Positions 45,704 to 54,992 of a stretch of DNA of 64,000 bases are shown here, in pieces. The notes beneath the pieces are model-generated. The model saw nothing but the letters and a program-made list of their open reading frames with translations, was not told where the DNA came from and did not search any database. Position numbers and translations under genes: made by a program. Numbering within the stretch: position 1 is the stretch's first letter; the number at the start of each line of letters is the position of its first letter. Source of the stretch: Nodosilinea nodulosa PCC 7104 (GTDB lineage Bacteria; Cyanobacteriota; Cyanobacteriia; Phormidesmidales; Phormidesmidaceae); the NCBI RefSeq assembly GCF_000309385.1, contig NZ_JH976537.1, forward strand, positions 4,393,281-4,457,280, written 5' to 3'.

Positions 45704-47413
45704 ATGAGCTACCGCATGGACCGCCGTGCCTATGCCGAGACCTTTGGCCCTACGGTGGGCGATCGCATTCGCCTGGCCGACACCGAGCTCATCATTGAAG
45801 TGGAGCAAGACTTCACCACCTACGGGGACGAGGTGAAATTTGGCGGCGGCAAGGTGATTCGCGACGGCATGGGCCAGTCGCCGATCGGGCGCGACGCCGG
45901 GGCAGTGGACATGGTGATCACCAACGCTTTGATTTTGGACTGGTGGGGCATTGTTAAGGCCGACATCGGCATCAAAGACGGCAAAATCTTCAAAATTGGT
46001 AAGGCGGGCAACCCCTACATCCAAGACAGCATCGACATCATCATTGGTCCTGGAACCGAGGTAGTGGCGGGCGAAGGCATGATTGTCACCGCCGGGGGCA
46101 TCGACAGCCACATTCACTTCATTTGCCCCCAGCAGATTGACACCGCGATCGCCTCGGGCATCACTACCATGATCGGCGGTGGCACTGGCCCCGCCACCGG
46201 CACCAACGCCACTACCTGCACCCCCGGGGCCTGGAATATCTGGCGCATGCTGCAAGCCGCCGATGCCTTCCCCATCAACCTGGGCTTTTTGGGCAAGGGC
46301 AACAGCGCCCAGCCCGAGGGCCTGGTAGAGCAGGTCAAGGCCGGGGCCATGGGCCTCAAGCTGCACGAAGACTGGGGCACCACCCCCGCCACCATCGACG
46401 CCTGTCTGGGGGTGGCCGACGAGTACGACGTGCAGGTGGCCATCCACACCGACACCCTCAACGAGGCGGGCTTTGTGGAAGACACCATCGCCGCCTTCAA
46501 AAACCGAGTCATTCACACCTACCACACCGAAGGGGCAGGGGGCGGCCACGCGCCCGACATTATCAAGGTTTGCGGCGAGGCCAACGTGCTGCCGTCTTCC
46601 ACCAACCCCACCCGCCCCTACACCCGCAACACCCTCGACGAGCACCTCGATATGCTGATGGTGTGCCACCACCTCAGCCCCAGCATCCCTGAAGATATTT
46701 CCTTTGCCGAATCGCGCATTCGCCGCGAAACCATCGCCGCCGAAGACATTCTCCACGACCTGGGGGCCTTCAGCATGATTGCCTCCGACTCCCAGGCCAT
46801 GGGCCGGGTGGGGGAAGTGGTGATTCGCACCTGGCAGACCGCCCACAAGATGAAGGTGCAGCGCGGCGCCCTGGCCGAAGACAGCGATCGCAACGACAAC
46901 CACCGGGCCAAACGCTACGTGGCCAAGTACACCATCAACCCCGCCATCACCCACGGCATTGCCGATCACGTGGGCTCGATCGAGGCGGGCAAGCTGGCCG
47001 ACATTTGCCTGTGGAAGCCAGCCTTCTTTGGGGTCAAGCCGGAGCTGGTGATCAAGGGAGGTGCGATCGCCTGGGCTCAGATGGGCGATCCCAACGCCAG
47101 CATTCCGACGCCTCAGCCGGTACACATGCGGCCCATGTTCGGCAGCTTTGGGGGGGCGATCGCGGCCACCTCCCTCAGCTTTATCTCTCGAGCGGCCCTG
47201 GACGCTGGAATGCCTGCCCACATTGGCCTCACCAAGACAGCGGCGGCGGTGGCCAACTGCCGCAACCTCAGCAAAGCCGACATGAAGCTCAACACCTACC
47301 AGCCCCGCATGGAGGTCAACGTCGAGACCTACGAAGTGCGGGCCGACGGCGAACTGCTCACCTGTGAACCAGCGGAGGTATTGCCCATGGCCCAGCGGTA
47401 CTTTCTGTTTTAG
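45704..47413 (+). CDS. ureC: Urease subunit alpha
   Basis: 569 residues. All catalytic residues are visible: H136 and H138 (DSHIHF), the carbamylated K219 (GLKLHEDWG), H248 (AIHTDTLNE), H274 ([10 protein letters not shown]), the flap C321-H322-H323 (VCHHLSP) and D362 (ASDSQAMG). It hydrolyses urea to ammonia and CO2 at a di-nickel centre. No ureA, ureB or accessory ureDEFG gene is in the window; scattered ure genes are known in cyanobacteria. Start [20 protein letters not shown] is preceded by TGAGGAG at a good spacing. A family 2 element begins 12 bases after the stop. Confidence 0.97.
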   Translation: MSYRMDRRAYAETFGPTVGDRIRLADTELIIEVEQDFTTYGDEVKFGGGKVIRDGMGQSPIGRDAGAVDMVITNALILDWWGIVKADIGIKDGKIFKIGKAGNPYIQDSIDIIIGPGTEVVAGEGMIVTAGGIDSHIHFICPQQIDTAIASGITTMIGGGTGPATGTNATTCTPGAWNIWRMLQAADAFPINLGFLGKGNSAQPEGLVEQVKAGAMGLKLHEDWGTTPATIDACLGVADEYDVQVAIHTDTLNEAGFVEDTIAAFKNRVIHTYHTEGAGGGHAPDIIKVCGEANVLPSSTNPTRPYTRNTLDEHLDMLMVCHHLSPSIPEDISFAESRIRRETIAAEDILHDLGAFSMIASDSQAMGRVGEVVIRTWQTAHKMKVQRGALAEDSDRNDNHRAKRYVAKYTINPAITHGIADHVGSIEAGKLADICLWKPAFFGVKPELVIKGGAIAWAQMGDPNASIPTPQPVHMRPMFGSFGGAIAATSLSFISRAALDAGMPAHIGLTKTAAAVANCRNLSKADMKLNTYQPRMEVNVETYEVRADGELLTCEPAEVLPMAQRYFLF

Positions 47414-47425
47414 CGCTGCGCTAGC

Positions 47426-47560
47426 CCTAGGGCGTGTCATCAATTCTCGCTACAATCCCTATCCCATAGGCGTTGCCACGCCCGACCCCAAAAAAACAGG
47501 CTAGGGGCTGTAACCACTGATTCTTAGGCCATTGGCAATTAATTGATGACAGCCCCTAGC
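47426..47560 (-). mobile_element. MITE-like element, family 2, copy C, downstream of ureC
   Basis: About 132 bp in the opposite orientation to copies A and B. Starts CCTAGGGCGTGTCATCAATT and ends AATTGATGACAGCCCCTAG. CTAG borders both ends. Internal features (T-run region, second CTAGGGGCTGT, GGCGTTGCCACGCC hairpin) match the other copies, with very few changes relative to copy A. Confidence 0.87.
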
Positions 47561-47643
47561 GTTCTCCATGGCAGCGTCTCCCCCCGGAAGGATGGCGCAA
47601 CCCCAGGTAAAACCTAGGCTAAAAGCATCGCATGGGAAACAGT

Positions 47644-48042
47644 ATGAACGTTCGCAATCGAATCCTAGCTCTGGCCGCCGTTGTTCTGGCCATAGCTGTT
47701 GGATTGATCGTTTGGGGCACCGCGCTCACCTACGCCGGGCAGGGGGCCGAACCCTCGTCCATCGATCGAGAAATAGTGGACCCTACCCTAGAGCAGCCGC
47801 TTGATTTGGACATTGCCCGCGATCGGGCCGAAGAACTCGCCGGAGGTGTCTATAATGGCCTAGACACCACAAAGCAGCTGATCGGCAAGACCGAAGCTCG
47901 CAATGAGGCGATCGAGCATGGCCGCGATCAGGCCAGCAGCACGCTGCAAAATCTGGCAGATAAAGCGCAGCGGGCCGAGGCCTCAAACGATGAGGTGCTG
48001 TCTGAAACCGATAGGCGAATCCTAAAGCACATCTCGCAGTAG
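47644..48042 (+). CDS. Hypothetical protein with one N-terminal membrane helix
   Basis: 132 residues from the ATG at 47644 (an in-frame ATG at 47632 adds MGNS). The N-terminal hydrophobic segment (NRILALAAVVLAIAVGLIVWG) is a signal anchor; the rest is charged and helical (EAIEHGRDQASSTLQNLADKAQ), suggesting a periplasmic or lumenal coiled-coil-like domain. No family recognised. Codon use is ordinary for the window. Monocistronic, between a family 2 element and Yfr1. Confidence 0.6.
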   Translation: MNVRNRILALAAVVLAIAVGLIVWGTALTYAGQGAEPSSIDREIVDPTLEQPLDLDIARDRAEELAGGVYNGLDTTKQLIGKTEARNEAIEHGRDQASSTLQNLADKAQRAEASNDEVLSETDRRILKHISQ

Positions 48043-48240
48043 AGGGCGGCTTCAGGGGGTTTGGCAATGGCACAGAAGTCGGTAGAACTCCTGGCTTGGC
48101 AAAGAGCCTGGACGAGAGCGCTCACCTAAAAAAGTCTGCTGCGAACAATTTACAGGTTCCCGAAAGCAGTAACAATTTTTGGTTACCACAAATTTGTTGA
48201 GAATGTCATTGGGCGGTGGCAGATTTTCAAGTGTCCACAG

Positions 48241-48246
48241 TAGAAT
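48241..48246 (+). promoter_or_regulatory. -10 element of the Yfr1 promoter
   Basis: TAGAAT lies 6-8 bases before the expected 5' end of Yfr1. No good -35 hexamer is visible at the 17-base position, so this rests on the -10 alone. Confidence 0.45.
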
Positions 48247-48251
48247 AGAGA

Positions 48252-48324
48252 CGTACTGAAACCTTTGTTTCAGTTCACTCCTCACACCACACTCCGCCCA
48301 GGCCTTTGGTCTGGGCGGTTTCTT
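48252..48324 (+). ncRNA. yfr1: Yfr1 small regulatory RNA
   Basis: Two hairpins flank the ultraconserved single-stranded motif ACTCCTCACAC (48277-48287). The 5' stem-loop is ACTGAAAC...GTTTCAGT (48255-48274); the 3' stem CCGCCCAG...CTGGGCGG (48294-48318) is followed by TTTCTT and acts as terminator. This is the Yfr1 layout, and its position just upstream of trxA is the one known in many cyanobacteria. Yfr1 base-pairs with outer-membrane porin mRNAs through the central motif. The exact 5' end is inferred from the -10 box. Confidence 0.9.
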
Positions 48325-48481
48325 ATAGAGATCCATCCCTGGCTTGAGAAACCCCGCCACGGCGTCGTTTCTGTTAATAGAAGGCCGTTTTGCTAACCAG
48401 ATGTTGCATTTCGACTCAAGTTGGCTGGGGATTGGCTATGGTAAGATTGCGTGTGGTTAACAACGGCAAGGAACACTAGGC

Positions 48482-48802
48482 ATGGCAGCCGCTCAGGTAA
48501 CAGATTCTACTTTTAAGCAAGAAGTTCTCGAAAGCACCGTCCCGGTCTTGGTTGACTTTTGGGCCCCTTGGTGTGGCCCCTGTCGTATGGTGGCCCCGGT
48601 GGTAGAAGAAATTGCTGAGCAATACGATGGCCAGGTAAAGGTCGTCAAGATCAACACTGACGAAAACCCCAGCGTGGCCAGTCAGTATGGCATCCGCAGC
48701 ATTCCTACCCTAATGATCTTCAAAGAGGGTCAGCGGGTTGATATGGTGGTGGGCGCTGTACCCAAAACCACCCTGGCTAACACCCTCGAAAAGTATCTCT
48801 AA
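48482..48802 (+). CDS. trxA: Thioredoxin
   Basis: 106 residues with the active site [15 protein letters not shown] (WCGPC) and the cis-Pro loop [10 protein letters not shown]. An m-type thioredoxin by length and motif: it passes electrons from thioredoxin reductase to peroxiredoxins and redox-regulated enzymes. Preceded by Yfr1 and followed by a strong terminator, so it is transcribed alone. Confidence 0.97.
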   Translation: MAAAQVTDSTFKQEVLESTVPVLVDFWAPWCGPCRMVAPVVEEIAEQYDGQVKVVKINTDENPSVASQYGIRSIPTLMIFKEGQRVDMVVGAVPKTTLANTLEKYL

Positions 48803-48870
48803 ATAACGATCTCTAGCCCAGCGTCTGCCAGAGATAAAGGTGGGCCGGGTTCAATGCGAGCAGCAAATCA

Positions 48871-48910
48871 CCCTTCAGGGAGGCATTAGCCTCTCCCTGG
48901 AGGGTTTTTG
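48871..48910 (+). terminator. Intrinsic terminator of trxA
   Basis: CCCTTCAGGGAGG pairs with CCTCTCCCTGGAGGG over about 13 bp, loop CATTAG, followed by TTTTT. Confidence 0.9.
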
Positions 48911-48973
48911 GAACGGCAAGGGGCAAAATTGTCGCTAAAATAGAGTGCTGCCTATATTGGAAACCAACGGCGT

Positions 48974-50038
48974 ATGGTCGCGCTTCCCTCAGATTTACCC
49001 TCTAGCGTTCAGGCTGACCTGGCTACGGTGCTGGAGCAGTTGCCCCACCTCGAACATGGCAGGCTCATTCGGCAGGTGCTAGAGACTATTTTGCGCATGA
49101 TGGGGCGCGAGGCAGATCGCCTAGACTGGAAAATTTTGAACTATGCCCTGCTCGATATGGAGCAGGGATTTCAGATCTTTTACCCCTACCGGCACACCCG
49201 CAAAATCACAATTTTTGGCTCAGCTCGCACTGGCGCCATTAGCCCCGATTACCAGCTGGCTGAGCAGTTTGCCAAACAGATCACTGAACTGGGCTTTATG
49301 GTTATGACCGGGGCGGGGGGCGGCATTATGGAGGCGGGCAACGCTGGGGCCGGCCCCGATCACTCCTTTGGTCTCAACATTCAGCTGCCCTTTGAGCAGG
49401 GGGCCAACCCAGTGATGGCGGGTGACCCCAAACTGATTAACTTCAAGTATTTCTTTACCCGCAAGCTCTTCTTCCTGCGCGAAAGTGATGCTCTGGTTCT
49501 GTTCCCTGGCGGCTTTGGCACCCAGGATGAAGCCTTTGAGTCTTTAACCCTGATTCAAACCGGTAAAGCTGACCCCATGCCCGTTGTGCTGGTCGACCAC
49601 CCCGGCGGCGACTACTGGCAGGGCTGGGACAGCTACATCCGCACCCACCTGCTAAATCGGGGCTTGATTAGCCCCGACGACCCCAGCCTCTACACGATTA
49701 CCGACAATGTCGACGATGCCTGCCACGCGATCAGCAGCTTTTACCGGGTGTACCACTCCTGTCGTTACGCGGGCGATCGCCTGATTGTTCGGCTGAAGTG
49801 CGACCTGTCCGATGGGGCCGTTGACCTGCTCAACGACGAATTTGGGGATATTTTGGCTAAGGGCAAAATTGAAAAGTCTGCTGCTCTACCCGAAGAGCAC
49901 GGCGACGAAACCGCCACCATGCATCGGTTGATCATGCACTTTAACCACCGCGACTTCGGTAAGCTGCATCGGTTTATTTGGCGGCTCAACGACCTGGGCG
50001 ATCGCCGCCCCGAAGCCCAGCACCCCGAGCAGAAGTAG
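48974..50038 (+). CDS. LOG-family protein (putative nucleoside 5'-monophosphate phosphoribohydrolase)
   Basis: 354 residues. The central Rossmann-like domain carries the LOG signature: GFMVMTGAGGGIMEAGNAGAG and LVLFPGGFGTQDEAFE (PGGxGTxxE). It is longer than plant LOG (about 215), with N-terminal helices (residues 1-75) and a C-terminal extension (residues 260-354), as in the long cyanobacterial form. LOG enzymes release cytokinin-type bases from their nucleotides; in bacteria the true substrate is often AMP or unknown. Older databases call it 'lysine decarboxylase', which is not supported. Confidence 0.85.
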   Translation: MVALPSDLPSSVQADLATVLEQLPHLEHGRLIRQVLETILRMMGREADRLDWKILNYALLDMEQGFQIFYPYRHTRKITIFGSARTGAISPDYQLAEQFAKQITELGFMVMTGAGGGIMEAGNAGAGPDHSFGLNIQLPFEQGANPVMAGDPKLINFKYFFTRKLFFLRESDALVLFPGGFGTQDEAFESLTLIQTGKADPMPVVLVDHPGGDYWQGWDSYIRTHLLNRGLISPDDPSLYTITDNVDDACHAISSFYRVYHSCRYAGDRLIVRLKCDLSDGAVDLLNDEFGDILAKGKIEKSAALPEEHGDETATMHRLIMHFNHRDFGKLHRFIWRLNDLGDRRPEAQHPEQK

Positions 50039-50104
50039 AGGTCCGATTAATTCGCGTTCCTGCGCCCGTTTGTGCCCTGTCCTGCCCTTTGAAAGCCCTC
50101 CCCC

Positions 50105-51061
50105 ATGGCCCAGGTTCAAGCCTTTCTAGAGCAGCTCCACCACGAGTTCAAAGGCATCTCCGCCGGTAAGTTGGCCTCCTATATTCCCGAGCTGGCGCGG
50201 GCCGATCCCGACTGGTTTGGCATTAGCATGGTGACGCTCGATGGCCGCACCTTTGAGGTGGGCGACATCGCCCAAAAGTTCACCATCCAGTCGATCTCTA
50301 AAGTGTTTGTCTACGGCATGGCTCTGGAGGACTATGGCCGCGAAAAACTGCTCAAGAAGGTGGGCGTAGAGCCAACGGGGGATCCGTTTAATTCGCTGAT
50401 TCGCCTAGATGAAGACTCAAAGCGCCCGGACAACCCGATGATCAACGCGGGCGCGATCGCCACCACGGGTCTGATCACCGGCCATCACCCCGCCGAGCGC
50501 CTCAACCGCATGCTGACCATGTTTCAGAACTATGTGGGCAACGAGGTGTTTGTGGATGTGTCCACGTTTATATCTGAGCGATCCACCGGCCACCGCAACC
50601 GGGCCATGGCCCACCTGATGCTCAATTTTGGCATGATCGATCAGCCCATCGAAGAAGCGCTGGATCTTTACTTTCAGCAGTGCTCAGTGCTGGTCACCTG
50701 CCACGATTTGGCTGTTATGGCCGCGACTCTGGCCAACCAGGGGATAAACCCCGTCACCGGGCAGCGGGCCGTTGGGGCCGAGCACGTGCGCGATATTTTG
50801 AGCGTCATGTATACCTGCGGCATGTACAACTTTGCTGGAGAATGGGCGTTTCGGGTGGGTATTCCGGCCAAGAGCGGGGTGTCAGGCGGCATTTTGGCGG
50901 TAGTGCCCAACCAGGCGGGCATTGCCGTTTTCTCTCCCCTGCTCGATCACCACGGCAACAGCGTGCGGGGACTCAGGGTATTTGAAGCCCTGGCCCAGGA
51001 GTACGGGTTTCATTTGTTCGACCTATCCCTGGGCCGCTGCAAGTTTACCAGCCGCGATTAA
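50105..51061 (+). CDS. glsA: Glutaminase
   Basis: 318 residues. Serine-dependent beta-lactamase-like fold: the catalytic S-x-x-K in [13 protein letters not shown], then [16 protein letters not shown], and [22 protein letters not shown] near the C-terminus. It hydrolyses glutamine to glutamate and ammonia. No anti-sigma or STAS extension is present. It starts 66 bases after the LOG-family gene on the same strand and could share a transcript. Confidence 0.95.
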   Translation: MAQVQAFLEQLHHEFKGISAGKLASYIPELARADPDWFGISMVTLDGRTFEVGDIAQKFTIQSISKVFVYGMALEDYGREKLLKKVGVEPTGDPFNSLIRLDEDSKRPDNPMINAGAIATTGLITGHHPAERLNRMLTMFQNYVGNEVFVDVSTFISERSTGHRNRAMAHLMLNFGMIDQPIEEALDLYFQQCSVLVTCHDLAVMAATLANQGINPVTGQRAVGAEHVRDILSVMYTCGMYNFAGEWAFRVGIPAKSGVSGGILAVVPNQAGIAVFSPLLDHHGNSVRGLRVFEALAQEYGFHLFDLSLGRCKFTSRD

Positions 51062-51171
51062 AGCAGGCCGCTCTCTCTAGGCGCTAGCCGAGCAGGGGTT
51101 TAAGCATTTGCAGCTGCTTTCAGCGCCACCCGCCCTGGATCGCGCATAACCTAACCAGGGCCTCATGCAGC

Positions 51172-51660
51172 CTACTCAATGTCTCCGAAGTTGACCTGTT
51201 TGGCAATGAGACTCAGCAGCTTGCGTTTGGAGCGATCGGGTTCGTACTTGCTGTTTTCCCACTCACTCACAGTTTCCCGGCGAACGCCTAGCTCACTGGC
51301 AAATTTCTCCTGGCTGAGCCGTTTATAAACTCTCAGCGCCTTGACGGCGCTACCGTTCCAGTCAATTTCCCCATCTTTAATTTGGATGTTGTACATCGCC
51401 TGCAAAGTCTGGAAAGTGACTGTTTGCTCAGCTAGATCGACAGTCTCAACCTGATAACCTGCCCCCACCCAGGCTCCGGCCTGTAGCGCGCTGTCGCTGT
51501 CGCGATTGGTCCACCAGGTTGTTTTCTTAAACGCTGACTTGGGCAGTGAACTACCCATCAAGGCTTCAATTTCACTAAACGTCAGCGTTATGGCGTCTTG
51601 CTTACAGCGAAGCAAGTGTTCGAAGATTGGATGGTACTTGCTTCCTGGCTTAATGCTCAT
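51172..51660 (-). CDS. DUF7662-like domain fused to an XRE-type helix-turn-helix
   Basis: 162 residues. Residues about 6-85 (YHPIFEHLLRCK, LTFSEIEALMGSSLPKSA, WWTNRDSDSALQAGAWVGAG) match a domain I recall as DUF7662, common in small, mobile-looking genes. Residues about 108-155 form an XRE/Cro HTH (LSQEKFASELGVRRETVSEWE). It is probably a transcriptional regulator; the N-terminal domain may sense a ligand or bind a partner. It lacks an obvious ribosome-binding site and follows the ferritin-like gene by 40 bases on the same strand. AT-richer than neighbours, so acquired DNA is possible. Confidence 0.75.
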   Translation of the reverse strand: MSIKPGSKYHPIFEHLLRCKQDAITLTFSEIEALMGSSLPKSAFKKTTWWTNRDSDSALQAGAWVGAGYQVETVDLAEQTVTFQTLQAMYNIQIKDGEIDWNGSAVKALRVYKRLSQEKFASELGVRRETVSEWENSKYEPDRSKRKLLSLIAKQVNFGDIE

Positions 51661-51700
51661 GAAAGGAATTGGTCAAAACCTTATAGAACGGGCGAAACTA

Positions 51701-52384
51701 TTAGATTAAAGACAGGTCTGGCTTTTGGCCGGGCTGCACCAGGCTGGGGCGCTCAGTGGCGGGTTTGGTCAGAAATTCCACTACTTTACCCAAATCCTTG
51801 AACATTTTGCTTTCAATGTCGCGACGGTAGGCGTCCACCACCGAAGTCGCACGGAAGTAGCGCAGGGCGTCGGTGAGGTAGCGCACGTGGCGTTCTTCGT
51901 CTCGTAGCACCGACTCAAGGGCAGTCCGGGTGACGGTGAGATCGCTGGGCAGCGCCCTAAGGATACAGCGAAATCCTCGTACACCCATTTCTTCGGCCAG
52001 CAGCACGCTAGCAAGCAGAGAGGGCAAGGGGGCAGCAGCGAGATCGTCGACTTGGTGGTAGCGTCGCATGGAACCCTCCCCTACGCTAGAGAGCGATTGC
52101 TGAGCCGCCTCACTGTCTAGATCGATAAAATAGCCCTCGCGCTCCACAGCTTTGGTAAAGATTTGAGCATGGCGCACCTCGTCGGAGATGTGGCGCTGCA
52201 TTTGCTCATCGAGCCAGAGGGGAATTTCAGCCGTTTTTACCTGGCGAATGCGATCGACGGTGCGACTTCCCTCAGCTTCTTGCAGCGCCAGCGAGGCAAA
52301 CAAGTGGGGCCGCCGCTGGGGATTCGCAGCGCTTTGGCTGTAGTAGATGGCGGTGAAGCCAACAAACAAGTAGTGCTGGAGCAT
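51701..52384 (-). CDS. Ferritin-like diiron-fold protein
   Basis: 227 residues, four-helix-bundle character. Two helices carry metal-binding motifs: ISDEVRHAQIF (E-x-x-R-H) and LRDEERHVRYL (E-E-x-H), with further acidic residues in LQEAEGSR and LLAEEMGVRGF. This ExxH-pair pattern fits ferritin-like carboxylate diiron proteins related to MiaE-type hydroxylases. Enzymatic substrate unknown. The C-terminal 25 residues are unstructured. The start is the first Met of the frame. Confidence 0.75.
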   Translation of the reverse strand: MLQHYLFVGFTAIYYSQSAANPQRRPHLFASLALQEAEGSRTVDRIRQVKTAEIPLWLDEQMQRHISDEVRHAQIFTKAVEREGYFIDLDSEAAQQSLSSVGEGSMRRYHQVDDLAAAPLPSLLASVLLAEEMGVRGFRCILRALPSDLTVTRTALESVLRDEERHVRYLTDALRYFRATSVVDAYRRDIESKMFKDLGKVVEFLTKPATERPSLVQPGQKPDLSLI

Positions 52385-52574
52385 AGCTGGGAATGTTAAG
52401 AAAGGATCCTGCTGACTAGCCTAGCAACATCGTTAGACGCGTTTGGCCGAAACGCGGCTAGGGAGACAAAGAAGACAGGCCCCTAACCAGTAAACCGCAG
52501 CGACCGAGGTCACCACGGCTTAGATTTCCTGAGCTGAGGTCTGAGCAGCTTGGGAAGAAGGTACTAAAGACGCC

Positions 52575-53093
52575 CTAGGCTAGCTCATCTTCGTCGTCAA
52601 CGGGGACTTCGTCGTCAACGGGTACCTCTGCCACAGGGCTGGGGGGTGGAGCAGCCACCGGCGCGGGAGGGGGCGACATCTCAGGGGCCGGGTCCAGCGG
52701 AGCCGGGGGGGCAGCGGCTGGCGCGGGGGGGGCTGGTTCTGGTTCTGGAATACCCAGCTGCTGGCGAGCCTGGGAAAGCAGGTAGGCCGTGCCCGACTGG
52801 ACCGTGTCGAGCAGCGCCTGACCCGTAGATGCTATGGACTGGGGTTCTTCGGAGCTAGGACTTTTTTCGCTCAGGCCGATATACCAGGCGCGGGTGCTGC
52901 GACCTAGGCCAACGGCGGTGCGATAAAACCATTCACCACCCACAAAGGTGAGACAAATGATCAACCACAGTAAAATACCGACCTCGCGGAGAATATCCCA
53001 GGTGCGAGTCAGGGTCTTTCGGTAGATCTGGCCAGTATCGGCGGAAAATAGCAGCTGGCTGACGATATTAGCCTGTTCTTTAACTTTGTCCAT
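52575..53093 (-). CDS. Hypothetical membrane protein with proline-rich acidic tail
   Basis: 172 residues from the ATG at 53093 (MDKVKEQANIVSQLLFSAD); the open frame extends 38 codons upstream with unlikely composition. One or two hydrophobic segments lie around residues 38-60 (LREVGILLWLIICLTFVGG), followed by a helix and a Pro/Ala/Glu-rich C-terminal 65 residues that contain two VPVDDE repeats. Possibly a membrane-anchored scaffold; no family recognised. It lies downstream of a GT9 gene on the same strand. Confidence 0.65.
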   Translation of the reverse strand: MDKVKEQANIVSQLLFSADTGQIYRKTLTRTWDILREVGILLWLIICLTFVGGEWFYRTAVGLGRSTRAWYIGLSEKSPSSEEPQSIASTGQALLDTVQSGTAYLLSQARQQLGIPEPEPAPPAPAAAPPAPLDPAPEMSPPPAPVAAPPPSPVAEVPVDDEVPVDDEDELA

Positions 53094-53220
53094 AGCTGTC
53101 AAGTCTCCAATGGCTGAGCATGGGTTCGATAATGACCGCCTTCTGCCTAATCCTAGGCCACGGGTCTGCGGGTGGCTAAGGGCTGTGGGATGGCGACAGG
53201 TTGTCAATCAGGCCATTTGC

Positions 53221-54162
53221 TTAGGCGCCTTCACTCCAGATCTTTTTAAGCACCTGGTCGGGGGAAATACTGGCCAAGCTGCCCGTGGGCGACGCCAGGG
53301 TAACCAGGCGATTTTCCTCTGGGGCGCTGGGCAATACTGAATCGTCGCTAGAAAGTAGCCCTACGGCATAGACGTTGAGAGCGATCGCCAGCCCCAGCGG
53401 ATACCCCTCTACCGCCACCAGCAGGTTAGCGGCAGCAATCATAGCCGCCGCCTGACCTGGGCTCTCGGGCCGTAAAATCTTGAGATCAGGCATGGCGCCA
53501 GTTAGCTCAGCTGCTTGGGGGGCGGCATCGTCGATTTGCAGCAGGGCCAGAGGCATGGCGGGCTGACGCTGCTGAAAGTCTTTTAGAATAGCAATCCAGC
53601 TGTCGGTGGGGTAGGTGCTTTCCCCTGAGGCGGGACCGGGATAAACCAGCACGTAGCCGCTTTCGAGCCCGGCTCCCCGGCGCACGGCCTCAACAGCGGT
53701 TAGGTCAGCCCGGGGCACATTCACGGAGAGAGTTCCAGGGCTGTCCGCTACGCTGATCAGACTTAGCAAATCGCCATAGTGGGTCGATTTGGCAGAGCGG
53801 GGAACTGTAGCTGTGAGCAGCAGATCGTTTGCGGCGCCGCTGTAGCCCAGGCGGGTGGGCACCCCACTCAGCCACAGCAGCAGGGCAATGGACCAGGAGT
53901 CGGTGAGGGTGAGGACCACATCGAACTCGCGATCGCGCACAATACCCAGTAAATTGGCCCAGTCCGCGGGGCTGTTGGGGGCCGCAAAGTTGTAGGGCAC
54001 CACCTCGGCAACCCCCTTAGAGAGCTGATAAATTGCCGTGGCGCTGGGGGCCGCCACCACAGAAACCTCGGCATTTTCAAAGCTGTTCTCGATTTGATGA
54101 ATCACCGGAAAGAAGCTCAGCTGAGTCTCCATTTCCCCTGGAACAAGAGCCAGTACCCGCAT
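53221..54162 (-). CDS. Glycosyltransferase family 9 (heptosyltransferase-like)
   Basis: 313 residues, GT-B. N-terminal ALVPGEMETQLSFFPVIHQI, central FDVVLTLTDSWSIALLLWLSGVPTRLGYS and the donor-side VLVYPGPASGESTYP and AAAMIAAANLLVAVEGYPLGLA resemble GT9. Those enzymes normally add heptose to the lipopolysaccharide core; cyanobacterial LPS often lacks heptose, so the donor and acceptor are uncertain. The catalytic Asp of WaaC (first loop) is not clearly conserved. Divergent from ispD. Confidence 0.75.
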   Translation of the reverse strand: MRVLALVPGEMETQLSFFPVIHQIENSFENAEVSVVAAPSATAIYQLSKGVAEVVPYNFAAPNSPADWANLLGIVRDREFDVVLTLTDSWSIALLLWLSGVPTRLGYSGAANDLLLTATVPRSAKSTHYGDLLSLISVADSPGTLSVNVPRADLTAVEAVRRGAGLESGYVLVYPGPASGESTYPTDSWIAILKDFQQRQPAMPLALLQIDDAAPQAAELTGAMPDLKILRPESPGQAAAMIAAANLLVAVEGYPLGLAIALNVYAVGLLSSDDSVLPSAPEENRLVTLASPTGSLASISPDQVLKKIWSEGA

Positions 54163-54299
54163 ACATTACGTCCATGCCTGTTCGCAAGCTATTGTAGTGG
54201 AACCTGGCCAAGGTTTAGGGGATATCTGGCTTACAAAATGCATTAAATTTCACCAAAGGGGATAAATTATCCCTGATTTCTCCCCCACCACTACCCGAT

Positions 54300-54992
54300 A
54301 TGACACCCGTTCATCTGCTCATTCCCGCCGCTGGCAGCGGTCGCCGCATGGGGGCCGATCGCAACAAAGTCTTGCTGGAGCTGCTGGGACAGCCGATCAT
54401 TGCCTGGACGCTGAAGGCCGCCGATCGGGCCGACTCTGTGGTTTGGATCGGCCTGATTGGCCAGGAGAGCGATCGCCCCAGCCTGGTCGCGATCGCGGCA
54501 TCGCTGCACCTGGCCAAGCCCGTAAACTTTATTGTTGGTGGCGATACCCGGCAGCAGTCGGTTTACAACGGCCTGCAAAGTCTGCCCCCAGAGGCGACCC
54601 GTGTGCTCATCCACGACGGGGCACGCTGTCTGGCAACCCCAGACTTGTTTGACCGCTGTGCTGCCGCCCTAGACGCCTGCCCCGGCCTGGTCGCGGCGGT
54701 GCCCGTCAAAGACACAATCAAAGTGGTCAACGCCGAGCGGCGCATTGAGGCGACCCCCGATCGCCAGCGGCTGTGGGCGGCCCAAACCCCCCAGGGCTTC
54801 GATGTAAAACACCTAAAACAGTGCCACCGCCAGGGCCTTGCCCAGGGCTGGAACGTCACCGACGACGCTGCGCTGTTTGAAAAGTGTGACCTGCCGGTAC
54901 AGGTGGTGCCCGGCGAAGAAACCAACCTCAAGGTTACGACGCCAGTGGATTTGGCGATCGCGGCGTTTATTCTAAAGCAGCGCCTGGGCTGA
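54300..54992 (+). CDS. ispD: 2-C-methyl-D-erythritol 4-phosphate cytidylyltransferase
   Basis: 230 residues. The nucleotide-binding N-terminus IPAAGSGRRMGADRNK (GxGxRM...K), VLIHDGARCLATPDLF and AVPVKDTIKVV are standard. It makes CDP-ME in the non-mevalonate isoprenoid pathway that supplies carotenoids, chlorophyll phytol and the UppS substrate. The stop codon is inside a long hairpin (54978-55014). Confidence 0.95.
   Translation: MTPVHLLIPAAGSGRRMGADRNKVLLELLGQPIIAWTLKAADRADSVVWIGLIGQESDRPSLVAIAASLHLAKPVNFIVGGDTRQQSVYNGLQSLPPEATRVLIHDGARCLATPDLFDRCAAALDACPGLVAAVPVKDTIKVVNAERRIEATPDRQRLWAAQTPQGFDVKHLKQCHRQGLAQGWNVTDDAALFEKCDLPVQVVPGEETNLKVTTPVDLAIAAFILKQRLG

Noticed and set aside
45386..47443. 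685-codon minus-strand ORF opposite ureC
   Set aside because: It is the complementary shadow of ureC, which has all catalytic motifs. GC-rich third positions leave the opposite frame open; its composition (Gly/Val/His-rich) is not that of a recognisable protein.
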